Origin: WTXA01 sp964415195
GTDB lineage: Bacteria > Bacillota > TC1
Reading direction: 5' to 3'
Assembly (NCBI GenBank): GCA_964415195.1
Contig: CAYPYD010000011.1
Location: forward strand, 1 to 17,192
DNA: 17,192 bases
Position numbers and translations under genes: made by a program. This document shows, piece after piece, positions 15,149 through 17,192 of the stretch. The notes beneath the pieces were generated by a model that ran no database searches, was not told the origin of the DNA, and was given only the letters and a program-made list of their open reading frames with translations. Each line of letters starts with the position of its first letter. Position 1 is the first letter of the stretch.

Positions 15149-16306
15149 TTATCTATAATTTAAATATTTATTGGGATCTGTGTTTCCGCTGAAAATATCA
15201 CCATTACTGGTTACTTGAAAGTGTAAATGATTACCAGTGCTCCAACCTGTGCTACCTACTCCACCTAAGTGTTGTCCCCTAGTTACTGCTTGCCCTGCTG
15301 AAACAGAACGAGAACTCATATGTGCATATAAGGTCATGATTCCACTACCATGATTTACAACTACTGTGTTACCAAATGAACTGGAATAATACGATAAAAG
15401 TACCACACCATTATCTGCTGCTACTATAGCAGCTCCACCGCTAGCACTTATATCGATACCTTTATGAAATTCTCCACTACCAAAGATTGGACTAGTTCTG
15501 TAGCCATAATCACTAGTAATTCTATTTGAAGAAGGTACTGGCCAAGTAAAAGTTCCATTACCTGTATAAACTAATTTTCCGCCACCTGTGTTTGCCATCG
15601 CTTCTTGTATTTTCTTGTTAATTGCAGCAAGTTCTGCTTGTTCTTTAGCTAATTCTGCTTTATATTTACTTGCAAGTGAAGCAAAGTAAGACTTCTGAGA
15701 AGCAAGCTTTTGTTGTTCTATACTTTGTTGTTTCTTTTGAGCAACAATATCTGCCTTCTTCACAGCTAATGTTTCTTGAATTTTTATTAGTTCTTGTTTT
15801 TGCACCTCAAGTGCTTGTTTAGCTGCAACAATTTCCTTTATCTTTTCTTGTTCTTTTTCTTTAATGATTCTAAAATATTCATTGTAATTTATAAAATCTG
15901 TCAAGTCACTGGAATCTAAAATTACGGCAGTATAGTCTACTCCACCCTTTTCATAATTACTTCTTAAATTCACATAAAAAGCCGCTTTTTTCTTATTATA
16001 TTCAACAGTTGCATTTTCAATTTCTGCTGCCTTGATTACAATATTTCCCTCAATCACAGTAATTTCTTGATTTATTTGAACTAGTTTTGCGTCTATTTGA
16101 CGTATCGTATTTTCAACAATATTTACCTGTGCCATAATTTTTTCAAGGTTACCATTTGCATCTGCTATATTCTTTTTAAATTCTTCTATTTGTTTTTCAG
16201 TAGCTGCCTTTTCATCTGATAACCCAGCTTTTACCATTGTTGATGGTCCTAAAATAATTATACTTAAAACCATTACACTCAATAATATTTTAAACAATTT
16301 TTTCAT
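15149..16306 (-). CDS. Coiled-coil M23 peptidase (FtsEX-associated type), paralog 2
   Basis: This 385-residue secreted protein follows ftsX by 26 nt. It has a signal peptide probably ending at Ala27, a long Gln/Lys/Glu/Ala-rich coiled coil (about 30-238), the shared YTGNGxxxWPVPS junction (247-259) and an M23 domain. Zinc ligands are His281, Asp285 (HKGID) and His362 in HLH; His329 and His360 are kept. The segment AVILDSSDLTDFINYNEYFR (127-146) is the family region shared with paralog 1, showing tandem duplication. It should cleave peptidoglycan cross-bridges or stems when activated. GGGGG precedes the ATG. Being directly after ftsX, it is the best candidate for the FtsX partner. Confidence 0.95.
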   Translation of the reverse strand: MKKLFKILLSVMVLSIIILGPSTMVKAGLSDEKAATEKQIEEFKKNIADANGNLEKIMAQVNIVENTIRQIDAKLVQINQEITVIEGNIVIKAAEIENATVEYNKKKAAFYVNLRSNYEKGGVDYTAVILDSSDLTDFINYNEYFRIIKEKEQEKIKEIVAAKQALEVQKQELIKIQETLAVKKADIVAQKKQQSIEQQKLASQKSYFASLASKYKAELAKEQAELAAINKKIQEAMANTGGGKLVYTGNGTFTWPVPSSNRITSDYGYRTSPIFGSGEFHKGIDISASGGAAIVAADNGVVLLSYYSSSFGNTVVVNHGSGIMTLYAHMSSRSVSAGQAVTRGQHLGGVGSTGWSTGNHLHFQVTSNGDIFSGNTDPNKYLNYR

Positions 16307-16332
16307 ATGATTTCCCCCTTTACCTTGAAATA

Positions 16333-17192
16333 TTAAACCTCAAGATATTTGCGCAGCGATATATAACTACCGACTGCACCAACTAATATGCCTGATAATA
16401 GTAAACCTACTATTATTCCGGCTATTTGTCCGCTTTGGAAACTCAAGTTCAAGAATTCCACATTTATTGCCCAGTCCATTAAAAACTTATATGCAATAAA
16501 TAAAATCACGGATGATACAAATGCACCTAAAAAGCCCAGCAACATTCCAGATGCCAGGAAAGGTCCTTGAATAAAGCTGTTGGATGAACCTACATACTTC
16601 ATAACTTGTATCTCTTTTCTTTTTGCATATAGAGCTAATTTGATAGTTGTAGAAATAAGGAATACTGCTATTAAAAACAATATACCTACAGCTACTACAC
16701 CACCTACTCTGACAGCATTTACAATACTTGTCAACTTATCAGCTAAATCTTTAGCATAATCAACTTTGTATACGCCTTCAATATTTTGAGCCTGAGCACT
16801 TATGCCTTCAAGTTTGGTATTATCGGTTCCTGTAATAATAAAGGTATGTGGCATAGGGTTTTCTTCACCTAAAATCGCCTCCAGGCCAGATTCTCCACCT
16901 TGTTTATCTATCATTTCTTTTAAAGCTTCATCTTTAGACTTATATAATAATGTGTCTACACCATCAATTTCCTTAAGTTTATTTTCAACTGTCTTAGCCT
17001 GTTCTTGGGTATATTTTGTGTCTACAAAGACTGATAACTGAGTCTTGTCACTTTGATTTTCGATGAACATTCCAGCATTTACAATAAATACAACAAATGA
17101 GCCTACAATTAACAATGATATTGCTACTGTTAATATTGTAGAAAAACTCATAACCTTGTTTCTAGCCATATTCTTTAAAGCTTGTTTTAAAA
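16333..17192 (-). CDS. ftsX: Cell division protein FtsX (5' end outside the window)
   Basis: This is the membrane subunit of the FtsEX ABC-type complex that transmits ATP hydrolysis by FtsE to extracellular wall hydrolases. An ATG at 17169 gives 278 residues, but the reading frame stays open to the edge and encodes LKQALKN just before MARNK. That matches the usual FtsX start region, so the gene is partial and its true start lies beyond 17192. From the Met: TM1 about 12-32, an extracellular domain about 33-150 (with SVFVDTKYTQEQ and the PMPHTFII-type segment), then three further TMs (about 153-177, 200-228 and 246-268). YAKRKEIQVMKYVGSS sits in the cytoplasmic loop, as in the family. ftsE is expected just upstream. 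Confidence 0.95.
   Translation of the reverse strand, partial: LKQALKNMARNKVMSFSTILTVAISLLIVGSFVVFIVNAGMFIENQSDKTQLSVFVDTKYTQEQAKTVENKLKEIDGVDTLLYKSKDEALKEMIDKQGGESGLEAILGEENPMPHTFIITGTDNTKLEGISAQAQNIEGVYKVDYAKDLADKLTSIVNAVRVGGVVAVGILFLIAVFLISTTIKLALYAKRKEIQVMKYVGSSNSFIQGPFLASGMLLGFLGAFVSSVILFIAYKFLMDWAINVEFLNLSFQSGQIAGIIVGLLLSGILVGAVGSYISLRKYLEV

Overview
The window looks like a low-GC, anaerobic Firmicute of the class Clostridia. The evidence is a single-chain pyruvate:ferredoxin oxidoreductase, SpoVG, strong AGGAGG-type ribosome binding sites, frequent TTG starts and AT-rich spacers. Placement near Tissierellales/Sedimentibacter-like lineages is only a guess from overall gene style. All 14 supported protein genes lie on the minus strand. 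I see no credible plus-strand gene, tRNA, CRISPR array or mobile element, and no gene-free stretch exceeds 300 bases.

In transcription order (right to left), the first block is for the cell envelope. It holds a 3' portion of ftsX that runs off the right edge, two tandem paralogous coiled-coil M23 peptidases, a third shorter M23 peptidase, and an S41 carboxyl-terminal processing protease with a PDZ domain. Spacing is 1-26 nt and the block ends in an intrinsic terminator at about 12054-12077. In Firmicutes FtsEX typically activates secreted coiled-coil cell-wall hydrolases, so this reads as a septal or peptidoglycan remodelling operon. Then come uvrB (TTG start, immediately behind that terminator), a five-TM protein resembling lipoteichoic acid synthase that lacks nearly all catalytic residues, and ispE, which overlaps it by 13 nt.

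A 170-nt AT-rich spacer with several inverted repeats precedes spoVG, which has its own terminator. Next is an apparent five-gene operon, ybaB/ebfC - recR - icd (eukaryote-type NADP isocitrate dehydrogenase) - nifJ/PFOR - BMP-family lipoprotein, ending in a clear terminator at 161-183. It mixes recombination-repair genes with central carbon metabolism (2-oxoglutarate and NADPH supply; pyruvate to acetyl-CoA with reduced ferredoxin) and a surface ligand-binding lipoprotein.

The last 106 bases hold a near-consensus sigma-A promoter (TTGACC-17-TATACT) and a boxA-like leader motif. Together they strongly suggest that a ribosomal RNA operon begins here and continues beyond the left edge.

The most unusual items are the apparently catalytically dead LtaS-like protein translationally linked to ispE, the tandem duplication of FtsX-associated M23 hydrolases, the nested inverted repeats ahead of spoVG, and the terminator hairpin wedged between ctpA and the uvrB ribosome binding site. 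I did not find clear evidence of a wholly new defence or mobile system.
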